DNA of 52,415 bases from a virus (IMGVR_UViG_3300024348_000054:1-52415); one strand, 5' to 3'; shown: positions 30,101-37,446, counted from the stretch's first letter. Notes: generated by a model not told the origin, from the letters alone. Numbers and translations are program-made.

Positions 30101-31058
30101 TATTACTGAGCCTGGAACAGGAATGACATTAGCAGCAGTTATAACAGATGAAAATGAATGTACAGAATGTTGTGGAGCTATTGACTTAACAGTAACTGGA
30201 GGAGCAGCGCCATATACTTATCAATGGAATGATCCTACAGCATCAACTACTCAAGATTTAACTTGTGTTGATGCAGGAACTTATAATGTAATAGTAACAG
30301 ATGACAACGGATGTACTGCAACTGCAAATTACACTGTTGGTTATCTTAATTATTCATTAAATATATATCTTTCAGTAGACGTAGCAAATGGACAACTACT
30401 TTCTTCAATAACAGGAGGAACTCCAGGATATTATTATCAATGGACTCTAAACGGTAATCCTTTCTCTTATGCAGCTAATCCTTTTACTGCAGGAAACGGA
30501 ATCTATTGTTTAACTGTAACTGATGATTTTGGTTGTACAGGAACTAGATGCATTGACTTTAACCAAGAAATAAGAACAGGAAGTTTTAACTGTCAAACCT
30601 ATACACCAACTGTTGGAATTACATCATACGGATGTGTATCTGTATCAGGAACAGGAGGTACTTACAGCACGCTTGCAGCTTGTCAAGCAGCATGTGGAGT
30701 TGATAGACCTACTAGATACAGATGTAAAGAAGGAAGTGGTTGTTTTCCTCATCCTGGCGGAACGTTTGCTACTTTAGCTGCTTGTAATGCAGTATGTGGA
30801 GAAACGGGGGGAGACGATATTAATTACGTTTGTGAGATTTTATGTAATGATAGCACCTCAGGAGAACACTACAAAAGAACTGATGGAACAATTGATACTG
30901 ATTCAGATGGTAAACCAATCAGACAAGCTTCTGAGACAGCCGGTGGTAGATGTAGAGAAGAAAATTCAGAGACAGATAGTTCTTTAACTAAATATACAAC
31001 AGTAGAATTATGTAGAAAATCATGTCCTTGGTGTAAAGAAGGAACATACAGATACTAA
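27114..31058 (+). CDS. 1314-aa adhesin-like protein: LamG domain, SprB/PKD-like repeats, Cys-rich tail
   Basis: Residues about 35-245 form a LamG/concanavalin-like sandwich ending in the typical FDRCLTDKEI helix. From about 250 to 1150 come repeated domains of 65-80 residues. Each begins near a Cys, has GG-T/A-PAYTYLW-like strands and ends G-T/I-Y-x-C/V-x-V-T-D-x-x-G-C-T. This is the SprB/PKD-like repeat pattern of Bacteroidota surface adhesins; good copies lie at about 250-325, 745-820, 840-905 and 1010-1075. Residues 1157-1235 hold two Cys-rich units containing TLAAC-x-A-x-CG, also common in Bacteroidota surface proteins. There is no signal peptide and no T9SS sorting domain, so it is more likely a virion surface protein (head fibre or tail adhesin) than a secreted one. 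Many disulfide-capable Cys suggest stability outside the cell. Confidence 0.8.
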   Translation: MARNSTHINCNQVAGTVNQGIWLNDCDPCATSPYNINNITVWHRFNYGVNNHATAADILANVANGANVTKWEDQIGTNHGVQTTVADQPTWYATDTSHAVQGGNHFDLTSGITYAAAEDFTILVSYVPVVSSTPGGEIIWDGGSGAHHVKWLSTTTIEVKLNNVATTVTGPAIQLANYTNFVVRRCAGTVQVFIAGIPWGATHVNNGLTEIDRLAPTGNGYIAAHMQFDRCLTDKEIWCLDCYNSNQDDEEKPISCNISDDKIECFGDTDGSLTANGFNMTGAITYLWTPGGQTTQTITGQGAGTYSCTLTDSASPANICTATGAVTGPNTALACTVTGVDPEYILDSANQQILTTGSVSVNVTGGWGAGCALSYVWTRNGSAISAGNGGMANPGNVATFNVTMNGVYAVTVTDCEGCTTTCNVTITIPNPPSTLDIECCYEALGCNGGDSLWAIMIDSTATFPVTITAVGSVSGTASWAPITVSSLPSSTSIDGSIYDLFPCESSGPWYYGAAGTELDAGETWTFTVTDSSSTPRSQQCAVTLPNPTAITLNSSVVQPTTCENAGAITNGSISFQGSGGSSGCNPYTYSITGPNSFSTTNNYVTNAPAGTYTLTVTNACGCTATEDVTITCPVGNANMTVTTTVISCNPIPSESNPNPTAPCDATATFTASPTSVAGFTFTLNLYINGTTLVQSYGPSATFNAQTLSTLCLGNYDWEYISTNTTSNVTNIEDSGSFTITAPPVLNATVTSTTSINCAGGATGAIDITPSGGTPAYTYLWTASNGGVIPSGQSTNQDLTALVAGIYTCVITDSNSCTFTLVQALGELTCPITIQAYPNPINCTGQTTNIDNLYISCATAPLTYAWVASNGGSLGGNASTVAALYNIGAGTYTVTVTDTNGCTGTQAWTIAAASSITGSITGTNVDCKGERTGAAQFDQWADAQFSGAAYQWYTDSGYSTVYPYGTSTNAYISSAPAGTYYLQVTLGNGCIWQGSIVITEPGTGMTLAAVITDENECTECCGAIDLTVTGGAAPYTYQWNDPTASTTQDLTCVDAGTYNVIVTDDNGCTATANYTVGYLNYSLNIYLSVDVANGQLLSSITGGTPGYYYQWTLNGNPFSYAANPFTAGNGIYCLTVTDDFGCTGTRCIDFNQEIRTGSFNCQTYTPTVGITSYGCVSVSGTGGTYSTLAACQAACGVDRPTRYRCKEGSGCFPHPGGTFATLAACNAVCGETGGDDINYVCEILCNDSTSGEHYKRTDGTIDTDSDGKPIRQASETAGGRCREENSETDSSLTKYTTVELCRKSCPWCKEGTYRY

Positions 31059-31075
31059 TAATTAAATAGCTTAAA

Positions 31076-31372
31076 ATGGAGCACGATATTAACCAGGAAT
31101 TCATGATGATGAAGATAAAGATTGAGACGCTAGAGGAAAAGATTGATCATGTTAACGCAAAATTAGGAGTTATAACAGAACATCTGTTAAATCCTGATCA
31201 AGGGTTTGTATCCAGAGTAAATAGAAATACTCAGTTTAGAGAAGACATAGGACCATTAGTAAAAGACATGTATGAGATAAGAAGGTGGAAGAGTCAGGTA
31301 TCTAGAGTTCTTTGGATTATAGCAACAGGTATTATACTTGGTTTAGTAGGGTTATTATTCATGTTAAAATAA
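31076..31372 (+). CDS. 98-aa coiled-coil protein with C-terminal membrane helix (lysis-associated candidate)
   Basis: Residues 5-40 are a heptad-like coiled coil (MMKIKIETLEEKIDHVNAKL). A single strong transmembrane helix occupies about 78-97 at the very C-terminus. The layout resembles XhlA-type haemolysin or lysis accessory proteins, but without family-specific residues this stays tentative. It lies 17 bp after the adhesin gene and 4 bp before the next one, and the M15 peptidase is two genes downstream. Such tail-anchored proteins can be holin partners or spanin-like. Confidence 0.65.
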   Translation: MEHDINQEFMMMKIKIETLEEKIDHVNAKLGVITEHLLNPDQGFVSRVNRNTQFREDIGPLVKDMYEIRRWKSQVSRVLWIIATGIILGLVGLLFMLK

Positions 31373-31376
31373 TAGT

Positions 31377-31907
31377 ATGGCTTGTTTAAAATTTAAAGAA
31401 ATGCAAACTTTAGCAGGCAGACTTTCCAAAACTATTCTAACAGGTGGTGATACAGAAAGAACTCTACGAGTTTATAATGTTCCAAATAACAGAATTGCAA
31501 GGATTGTAAGATCCCACAACTTAGGTTTAGATCTATGGTATACTATAGAAAGTGGTGATGGTGCACAAACGAACTTGCCTGCAAGAACTTGGCATAACGG
31601 TCAAGAATATGTAACAGATGCTAGCTTTGCAACTACTTCTGGAGCAATTGTTATGGGTACAGGAGCACCTACTGCAGGAACTCCTAATGCAATTGGTAAT
31701 TTTGATGATGCTTGGGCAGCAGATGCTGGCTATGGTTATTCAGGAAGAGGTTTAGATTTAAGTGGTACATGGTTAGAAGGAGGAGACAGTATATGGGTTC
31801 ATGATACATTTGATCATGAGGGTGCTACAGGTGTACCTGTACATCATCCAGCAGGATACCTCATCTCTATAGAAATATTTGATGTAGTAAGTATAGGTTG
31901 TTTTTAA
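31377..31907 (+). CDS. 176-aa hypothetical structural protein
   Basis: There is no signal peptide or membrane segment. The N-terminal half has beta-type strands (TLRVYNVPNNRIARIV at about 29-44). The middle is Gly/Ala/Thr-rich (about 85-105), and the C-terminal half has aromatic Gly-rich turns and a His-rich patch (DTFDHEGATGVPVHHP, about 143-158). I do not recognise a family. The composition fits a small virion protein such as a decoration or tail-tip protein, and its position between adhesin and endolysin genes fits either a structural or a lysis role. It is tightly packed with both neighbours. Confidence 0.6.
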   Translation: MACLKFKEMQTLAGRLSKTILTGGDTERTLRVYNVPNNRIARIVRSHNLGLDLWYTIESGDGAQTNLPARTWHNGQEYVTDASFATTSGAIVMGTGAPTAGTPNAIGNFDDAWAADAGYGYSGRGLDLSGTWLEGGDSIWVHDTFDHEGATGVPVHHPAGYLISIEIFDVVSIGCF

Positions 31908-31921
31908 TATAAAATAAAAAA

Positions 31922-32395
31922 ATGAAAAAAATTAGTCAACACATTAGCTACAAAGAAGCAGTAACAAGTGCTACAGGATTAAGATTAGGTTTAGACAACA
32001 CTCCTGGTCCTGAGCAATTATCATGTATGCAAGATATTGCAAAATTACTCTTTGAACCATTACGAGAATGGGTTGGAGGTCCTATAAAAATAACCAGCAT
32101 GTTTAGAGGAAAGCCTGTTAATACAGCTATAGGAGGAGCTAAACATTCTCAACATATGAAAGGTCAAGCTTTAGATCTAGATGATACTTTTGGACATAAA
32201 ACAAATGCTGAAATGTATCATTACATAAAAGATAATTTAACGTTTGATCAATTAATATGGGAATTTGGGGATGATGAAAATCCTAATTGGATACATGTAA
32301 GTTTTGTAACTCATAGACCTAATAGAAAGAAGTGTACAGTTGCATTAACAAAAAACGGAAAGACAGTATATGAACATAGACCTATAGAGAAATAA
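31922..32395 (+). CDS. M15-family peptidase, probable endolysin
   Basis: The 157-aa product has the M15A signature: ITSMFRGKPVN (57-67) before SQHMKGQALDLD (76-87), which supplies zinc ligands H78 and D85, and WIHVSF (123-128), which supplies H125. The family cleaves peptide cross-links in peptidoglycan (D-Ala-D-Ala or L-Ala-D-Glu bonds). No signal peptide is present, so release would need a holin, or the enzyme could be virion-borne. It is followed, with a TAATG overlap at 32393-32397, by a small membrane protein, consistent with a lysis cassette. Its length matches single-domain phage M15 endolysins. Confidence 0.88.
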   Translation: MKKISQHISYKEAVTSATGLRLGLDNTPGPEQLSCMQDIAKLLFEPLREWVGGPIKITSMFRGKPVNTAIGGAKHSQHMKGQALDLDDTFGHKTNAEMYHYIKDNLTFDQLIWEFGDDENPNWIHVSFVTHRPNRKKCTVALTKNGKTVYEHRPIEK

Positions 32396-32679
32396 TGGCA
32401 AAAGAACTAAATGAAGATACAGGTTTTCAGATAAGTATAAAAACTTTAATAGGAATAGGAGCTGCAATGGCAACAATTATCAGTATGTGGTTTATGCTAC
32501 AAGCAGATATAGCTGACGCAAAAGAATTACCTATACCTCCACCTCAAGATGTAACAAGAATGGAATTTGATATGAAAGATAAAAATATTAGATTGTCTAT
32601 AGAAAATACAGAAAAAGCTGTTGATGAAATGAAAGTAGACTTAAGAAGAATGGAAGATAAGATAGATAAATTAAGATAA
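32395..32679 (+). CDS. 94-aa membrane-anchored coiled-coil protein (holin/spanin-like candidate)
   Basis: One transmembrane helix (about 15-37) is followed by a Pro-rich linker (PIPPPQ, 46-51) and a charged coiled coil (about 55-94). Its start codon overlaps the stop of the M15 peptidase (TAATG), so the two are translationally coupled. An N-terminal helix with a periplasm-spanning coiled tail is the layout of inner-membrane spanin subunits, and also of some single-helix holins. No lipoprotein partner is obvious next to it. The functional call rests on topology and neighbourhood only. Confidence 0.65.
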   Translation: MAKELNEDTGFQISIKTLIGIGAAMATIISMWFMLQADIADAKELPIPPPQDVTRMEFDMKDKNIRLSIENTEKAVDEMKVDLRRMEDKIDKLR

Positions 32680-32704
32680 TTATTAACTAATAAGACTAGA
32701 AATT

Positions 32705-32779
32705 ATGGCTCAATGTGCATGTGGAAAAACAAAAGCTGAGGACGGTTCTTGTGATGGTTCTCACAAAGAAAAGTGCTAG
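32705..32779 (+). CDS. 24-residue CDGSH iron-sulfur mini-protein
   Basis: The short frame encodes MAQCACGKTKAEDGSCDGSH followed by KEKC and TAG. It contains the complete ligand set of CDGSH-type [2Fe-2S] domains: C4, C6, C16 and H20, with the C-x-C and C-x3-H spacings exact and CDGSH itself intact. The loop between the second and third Cys has 9 residues instead of the usual 8 in mitoNEET-like proteins. Almost nothing lies outside the motif, so this is essentially a bare cluster-binding loop. It is followed after 2 bases by another small gene, and the packing supports translation. Possible roles are an iron-sulfur or redox cofactor or a metal-binding peptide; activity of such a short chain is unproven. 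Confidence 0.65.
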   Translation: MAQCACGKTKAEDGSCDGSHKEKC

Positions 32780-32781
32780 AA

Positions 32782-32919
32782 ATGGCAAAGAAGAGAAAAC
32801 TTAACAGTAAGAATCCTAAGTATCACACTAAGGATAAGAATGAACAAGTGGAAAAAAAAAGAATATTAATGTGTACTGCACCTCACAATGTTAAAGTATA
32901 TGGAGTTTGGTATGAGTAA
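32782..32919 (+). CDS. 45-aa basic small protein
   Basis: The product starts MAKKRKLNSKNPKYHTKDKN, is strongly basic in its first 27 residues, and ends VKVYGVWYE. A single Cys occurs at 31. It starts 2 bases after the CDGSH mini-gene and overlaps the start of the thioredoxin-like gene by 8 bases (ATGAGTAA), so the three form a tight translational chain. I recognise no family. A basic N-terminus may bind nucleic acid or membrane phosphate. Confidence 0.55.
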   Translation: MAKKRKLNSKNPKYHTKDKNEQVEKKRILMCTAPHNVKVYGVWYE

Positions 32920-33271
32920 GATAGAACCCATTTGGAAAATATTTGTTGGATACATTCTAATATTAATATTTATGATTGTTAGCTCAGAAGCTACAGGTCA
33001 AATTGTAGTTACACATTTTAATGCTGAATGGAATGATCCAAACAAAGTTTCTTACATAGGTAAGCTAACAGATTGTGACATAGTGTATGTTGATATAGCT
33101 AAATCACCTAAGCTTCAGACTAAACATGAAATAGTAGTTGTACCCACAGTTGTGATATTTAAAGACGGAGAAGAGATGAAAAGATTTCAAGCTGATATAT
33201 CATTTAGTATGAAAGCTACAAGAAAAGAGATGCAATCAGTAATTGATGAATTAATAATGTCAGACTTTTAA
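32912..33271 (+). CDS. Exported thioredoxin-like protein lacking both catalytic cysteines
   Basis: A hydrophobic N-terminal segment (about 7-27) looks like an uncleaved anchor or a signal peptide ending near SSEATGQ. The mature part follows the thioredoxin fold: a beta strand VVTHFNAEW, the active-site position reading WNDPN where active enzymes have WCxPC, a second strand DIVYVDIAKSP, and the cis-Pro loop VVPTVVIFKDGEE. Both Cys are replaced by Asn while the Trp and Pro are kept, so disulfide exchange is not expected and a binding or chaperone role is more likely. The start at 32912 is preferred over the in-frame ATG at 32888: it overlaps the previous stop (ATGAGTAA), and the upstream codons are used by the 45-aa gene. 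It is followed by a secreted repeat protein. Confidence 0.7.
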   Translation: MSKIEPIWKIFVGYILILIFMIVSSEATGQIVVTHFNAEWNDPNKVSYIGKLTDCDIVYVDIAKSPKLQTKHEIVVVPTVVIFKDGEEMKRFQADISFSMKATRKEMQSVIDELIMSDF

Positions 33272-33288
33272 ATGTATACATATATAAA

Positions 33289-35661
33289 ATGAAAAAAATA
33301 TTAACATTCATATTAGCATTTGTAATAAGCTTTGGAATAACAGCCCAAAACTCTTGGGTTAGATTTGAAGTACAATTTGATTTCTATGCACCACAAGAGT
33401 CTAATTTCTTCATGGTTTCTGATGGAAATGGTGATACTTCTATATTTTTTCAACCAACTAATCAGTATGAATACTTAGATACTGTCTTAGCTGTTAATAG
33501 TGGAAACTATACTATAAGTTTAAGAGATAGTTTTGGTGATGGTTGGGTATCAAATCAACCAGCTTCATTCAGAATGGGTAATACATGTCAAGGAGCCATA
33601 ATAAATTGGAATCCGGTATTAGGTTCTTTTTTTCAAAGAGATACTACTGTAACAATATATCCTTGTCCACCACCCACACCACCACAATTAGTATCTGCTA
33701 AAGTTATAATTAACTTAGATCAATATCCTTCAGAAACTTCTTGGGATATATCAGACTCAAATGGTGTTATACATGCATCAGGATCAGGATACGGATCTCA
33801 ACCTATCTATTCTACTATAGAAGAAGAAGTGTGGATCCCTAAAGGTTCATTATTTTTTCAAATAAATGATGCTTATGGAGACGGATTAGAAGGATCTTTA
33901 TGGCAAGGACAAGATGGATCTTACTTTGTAAAGCAATGTAATGACACGCTAGTGTATGGTACAGATCCTGCTTTTGGTTCTGATACTATACATTCTTTTG
34001 CTTCAGATTCCTGCCCACCTATATTTGGTTGTACTGATAATGATTATATAGAATTTAATTACTGGGCCACTGTTGATGACAGCAGTTGTTCTGTTTTGAA
34101 AGTATTTGGTTGTACAGACACTTCAATGTATAATTATGATCCACTAGCTAATACAATGGACATGGTAGATACTTGTGAGTTTACTCTTATATTACATGAT
34201 CTTATGGGTAACGGTTGGGTAGGATCTAATTTAAGATTATTACTACCTGATACTTTCTATGATTTTACACATGCCGGTGGGTTCAATGACGTATACCAGG
34301 TAGGTATAAATGCACCTGAGCCAGCTTCATTTGTATTTAATATAGATCCTTTAGCACAATTTACAACAATAGAATGTGGGTTTACTTTGATTAATTCAGA
34401 TGAAGATACTCTAATCAGTATTATGCCCCCTTTTATTACACCAAATCTTATATACTCTCTAATAACAGATTGTGGTAATGAGTGTATAGAAAAAGTATAT
34501 GGATGTCCGGACACATTAGCATGTAACTATACTGAAGATGTTAATACACCAACTGCATGTCTTTATCCAGTACAGTATTATGATTGTAATAATCAATGTA
34601 TACTTGATGCAGATGGTGACGGTGTTTGTGATCAAAATGAAATTATAGGATGTCAAGATCCTTTATACTATAATTATAATCCTCTTGCAACAGACTCAGG
34701 GTTATGTACACCATTTATCTATGGCTGTACTGATCCTACAATGTATAACTATGATTCTGCAGCAAACTCTGATAACGGTTCTTGTATCCCATTTGTTTAT
34801 GGATGCACAGACTCAACTCAATTTAATTATAATCTAGCAGCCAATACAGAATATACTCCTAGTAATTGTGTTGCTTTCATCTATGGCTGTACTGATCCAA
34901 GCGCATTAAATTATGACCCCCTTGCTAATACAGATGACTTTAGCTGTATTTTACCTATCTATGGGTGTATGGACAGTACAGCCTATAACTTTAATCCTTT
35001 AGCTAATGTTGACAATAATACTTGTGTTCCTTTTATTTATGGTTGCACTGATCCTTCCGCTCTTAATTTCAATGCCGCTGCCAATACAGAAGATTTTTCT
35101 TGCATTGATTATATTTATGGCTGCACTGATAGTAGTGCTATTAATTATGATTCATTGGCTAATACTGATAATGGTTCGTGCATACCTATGGTTGTTGGAT
35201 GTACGGATGAAAGTGCGTGGAATTATAATCCTTTAGCAAACGTCCCTCTTGGACATGATTCTTTAGGTTGTTTATATGCTGCAGATTGTAGTGCAACAGA
35301 ACCAGGAGAACCTTTCTTTTTAAATGATCAATGCTATGCTTGGGTTATCTCAGTAGATGATTACTGTTGTGAGAACGAATGGGATGAGATATGTGAAGCT
35401 ACATATGAGTATTGCTGGGAAGGCTGGACAGGAGCACAACCTCCTTCTAGAATTTCTAGAGAAAAGATATTTTTATATCCAAATCCAACTAAAGGTCTGC
35501 TAAACATTAGTAAAGAAGCAAACATAGAAGTTTACAACATGGTGGGTCAAATGGTAATAAACAAAGAAAATATCACTATATTAGATATGAGCACCTTAAC
35601 TAAAGGTATTTATACTATTAAAATAAATAAATTAACAACAAAACAAATAATTAAAAATTAG
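33289..35661 (+). CDS. Secreted Cys-rich repeat protein with type IX secretion (T9SS) sorting domain
   Basis: A classic signal peptide (MKKILTFILAFVISFGITAQ) leads to two beta-rich domains (about 20-240). Eleven repeats of about 23-26 residues follow, of the form YGCTD-x-x-A-x-NY-x-P-x-AN-x-D-x-x-SC (about 246-665). A Cys-rich unit comes next (CSATEPGEPF...DDYCCENEWDEIC, to about 705). The C-terminus (about 724-790) has the T9SS type A sorting features: FLYPNPTKG, a central VYNMVGQ strand, and the final KGIYTIKIN...KQIIKN. T9SS carries such proteins across the outer membrane of Bacteroidota and anchors or releases them. All parts are typical of marine Bacteroidota surface proteins, so the gene was probably acquired from a host. 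It lies between an exported thioredoxin-like gene and phage-like genes, so its product should decorate the infected cell rather than the virion. Confidence 0.85.
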   Translation: MKKILTFILAFVISFGITAQNSWVRFEVQFDFYAPQESNFFMVSDGNGDTSIFFQPTNQYEYLDTVLAVNSGNYTISLRDSFGDGWVSNQPASFRMGNTCQGAIINWNPVLGSFFQRDTTVTIYPCPPPTPPQLVSAKVIINLDQYPSETSWDISDSNGVIHASGSGYGSQPIYSTIEEEVWIPKGSLFFQINDAYGDGLEGSLWQGQDGSYFVKQCNDTLVYGTDPAFGSDTIHSFASDSCPPIFGCTDNDYIEFNYWATVDDSSCSVLKVFGCTDTSMYNYDPLANTMDMVDTCEFTLILHDLMGNGWVGSNLRLLLPDTFYDFTHAGGFNDVYQVGINAPEPASFVFNIDPLAQFTTIECGFTLINSDEDTLISIMPPFITPNLIYSLITDCGNECIEKVYGCPDTLACNYTEDVNTPTACLYPVQYYDCNNQCILDADGDGVCDQNEIIGCQDPLYYNYNPLATDSGLCTPFIYGCTDPTMYNYDSAANSDNGSCIPFVYGCTDSTQFNYNLAANTEYTPSNCVAFIYGCTDPSALNYDPLANTDDFSCILPIYGCMDSTAYNFNPLANVDNNTCVPFIYGCTDPSALNFNAAANTEDFSCIDYIYGCTDSSAINYDSLANTDNGSCIPMVVGCTDESAWNYNPLANVPLGHDSLGCLYAADCSATEPGEPFFLNDQCYAWVISVDDYCCENEWDEICEATYEYCWEGWTGAQPPSRISREKIFLYPNPTKGLLNISKEANIEVYNMVGQMVINKENITILDMSTLTKGIYTIKINKLTTKQIIKN
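34027..35280 (+). repeat. Eleven tandem GCTD-type coding repeats
   Basis: Units of about 70-80 bp each encode a Gly-Cys-Thr-Asp start and a second Cys near the end, so each may close its own disulfide loop. The best copies (34720-35210) begin YGCTD and differ mainly at the third codon position, which indicates selection on the protein. Copies near 34497 and 34650 are diverged (GCPD, GCQD). Confidence 0.85.
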
Positions 35662-35666
35662 AAACT

Positions 35667-36374
35667 ATGGCAACCTTAAACGCAACGCTTACACTGGCTA
35701 GTTCAGATGTAACTACAGATCCATTAAGCTTTACATTAACAAAAGCTTTATCTGTAAAACCACCAAACATTGGTGTATCTAGAGCAGTAGCTCCAATCAA
35801 CACACCTACAACACTTGTACCAGCTAGTGTTGATAATAAATATGCATATGTAAAACACATGTCACTAAAGACGGATGGTACAACGGCTTCTACAAATACA
35901 ATTAACATTGCAACTATAGGAGACGGCGCACCTGTTAGAGAAGTTAGTACAATCACTTTAGATGCTGATTTAGTAGCAAGTAATACTATAACTATAACAG
36001 TAAACGGTACAGCTTTATCTGCAATTAATTATGCAACTTCACATGCAGCTACATTAACTGCAATTGCAACAGCTATTCAAGCAACAGCAGGTGTGTTAAC
36101 AGCATCAGCAAGTGGTAGAGTGATAACTGTAACAGGAGCTAATCCTGGAGATCCATTTACATTAACTTCATCAGCAATTACTGGAGGATCAAGTCAAGCT
36201 ACTGTAACTGTAGCAGAAACTACAGCAGCAAGCGGAGCAGCATTTGCTCAACTAGCACCAGGTGAATTTGTATTTGTACCAGTAAAAGCAGGAGAAGGTT
36301 TATCTGCATTAGCTTCAGGTACAGTATCAGCTGACGGTGTACTATTAGAATACGCTTACTTTACTAAAGGGTAA
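35667..36374 (+). CDS. 235-aa beta-rich phage structural protein
   Basis: The protein is Thr/Ala/Val-rich with no signal peptide. Residues 1-85 form one beta domain. An apparent inserted module (about 89-190: TITLDADLVASNTITITVNG..., helix ATLTAIATAIQATAGV, then SASGRVITVTGANPG) resembles a repeat domain found in many phage tail and sheath-associated proteins. The C-terminal strand set ends LEYAYFTKG. It probably assembles on the virion surface. It starts 5 bp after the T9SS gene and ends 4 bp before the outer-membrane-like gene, so phage-structural and envelope-directed genes alternate here. Confidence 0.65.
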   Translation: MATLNATLTLASSDVTTDPLSFTLTKALSVKPPNIGVSRAVAPINTPTTLVPASVDNKYAYVKHMSLKTDGTTASTNTINIATIGDGAPVREVSTITLDADLVASNTITITVNGTALSAINYATSHAATLTAIATAIQATAGVLTASASGRVITVTGANPGDPFTLTSSAITGGSSQATVTVAETTAASGAAFAQLAPGEFVFVPVKAGEGLSALASGTVSADGVLLEYAYFTKG

Positions 36375-36378
36375 TAAA

Positions 36379-37446
36379 ATGATTAGAAAGCTTATATTAA
36401 TATTAATTTGTTTACCGCTATTTAGTTTTGCTCAAACAGATTTTCAAAAGTTAATCAAGTTCTCTACATTTTATGGAGCTATTAACGGGGGTACCTCTAT
36501 ATCAGATGTAGAGATATATTCTGTTAATGACGGTTTACAAACTCAAGTTATCAAAACTCCTTATGATTATTCTATAACATTTGGTGTAAGGAAGATAGCT
36601 AGGTTTGGATACGAGAATAAAGCTAACACTTTTTACGATGGAACAGAATCTAATTACAGTGATGCAGCTACAGTAGGTAAGATCAGAGGTCTAGAATACA
36701 AGTTCCAATTTGATATAAAACGTCAAGAGGGGGATAAGTATTTAGATCAACACCACTTTATAAGATACGCTGCTCATGACAATTGTGGTAAGATTTTCTG
36801 TATGAAACATTTCTCTTTCAAAGGAGAATACTTAGAAGATGGATTTGCTGATATTAAATATTTTGAATTATCACAGAGATATAGGCACGAAATAACTAGA
36901 AAGCTATCAGTTAATATAGGAGCAGTACAAAGGATTGCAGAGCCGTATGGATATGATCCTTTAGATGAATGGAGATTGAGCAATGGGAACTTGCATTATA
37001 CTTACCTGGCCATACAGGAAGGATATAATGTAGATGTATATGAAGGAGAGTACTATGACCCGTCAGGTGCTGTTGTTGCGACAAGCACTGAAGTATGGGA
37101 AGCAGTAGTAATACCAGAGGTCTTAGCAAACTATACAGAAAAGAAAAGAGATGAGTTACCCGCACAATGGAATCATTCATTAGTTTTAGGTTTTGACTAT
37201 TATCATTATACTAAGAACCTATGGCTTCATAGTTGGGGAAACATTATGCCATATCATTATGACGGGGGTAGCAATTACTCCTATCATAGATACGAAGGTA
37301 GCCAGTGGATAGATTATTCTGGTGGTTTAGTATTTGGAACTAAAATAAATAAGAACCTGGGTACATTTGTAGAAGCAGTATATAACAAATATTGGAATAG
37401 AAAGTGGTATGACTTTAAATTAGGAATTAATTATATAATATTTTAA
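36379..37446 (+). CDS. Probable outer-membrane beta-barrel protein
   Basis: A signal peptide (MIRKLILILICLPLFSFAQ) is followed by a 336-residue mature protein with alternating aromatic/polar strands and no hydrophobic helix. Examples are FSTFYGAINGG, YSITFGVRKIARFGYENKAN, SLVLGFDYYHYTKNLWLH and, at the end, FVEAVYNKYWNRKWYDFKLGINYIIF. A terminal Phe after an alternating strand is the signal recognised by the BAM outer-membrane assembly machinery. I do not recognise a specific family. In a phage genome it could alter the receptor landscape, block superinfection or act as a pore. It could instead be a virion protein with a chance hydrophobic start, but both ends fit an exported barrel well. Confidence 0.68.
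   Translation: MIRKLILILICLPLFSFAQTDFQKLIKFSTFYGAINGGTSISDVEIYSVNDGLQTQVIKTPYDYSITFGVRKIARFGYENKANTFYDGTESNYSDAATVGKIRGLEYKFQFDIKRQEGDKYLDQHHFIRYAAHDNCGKIFCMKHFSFKGEYLEDGFADIKYFELSQRYRHEITRKLSVNIGAVQRIAEPYGYDPLDEWRLSNGNLHYTYLAIQEGYNVDVYEGEYYDPSGAVVATSTEVWEAVVIPEVLANYTEKKRDELPAQWNHSLVLGFDYYHYTKNLWLHSWGNIMPYHYDGGSNYSYHRYEGSQWIDYSGGLVFGTKINKNLGTFVEAVYNKYWNRKWYDFKLGINYIIF

Noticed and set aside
32888-32911. Upstream ATG for the thioredoxin-like gene
   Set aside because: Those codons are used by the 45-aa gene in another frame. The ATG at 32912 overlaps that gene's stop in the ATGAGTAA form and gives a normal signal segment.
35006-35236. Very hydrophobic 76-aa frame that looks like a multi-helix membrane protein
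   Set aside because: It is the shifted reading of the GCTD repeat region of the T9SS protein. The strong repeat pattern and cysteines in the other frame show which frame codes.
33289-37446. A bacterial chromosome fragment or prophage edge, suggested by the T9SS and outer-membrane-like genes
   Set aside because: Phage-type structural genes lie between and on both sides with tight spacing, and there is no integrase, att-like repeat or tRNA. An assembly chimera remains possible and is noted under the T9SS finding.
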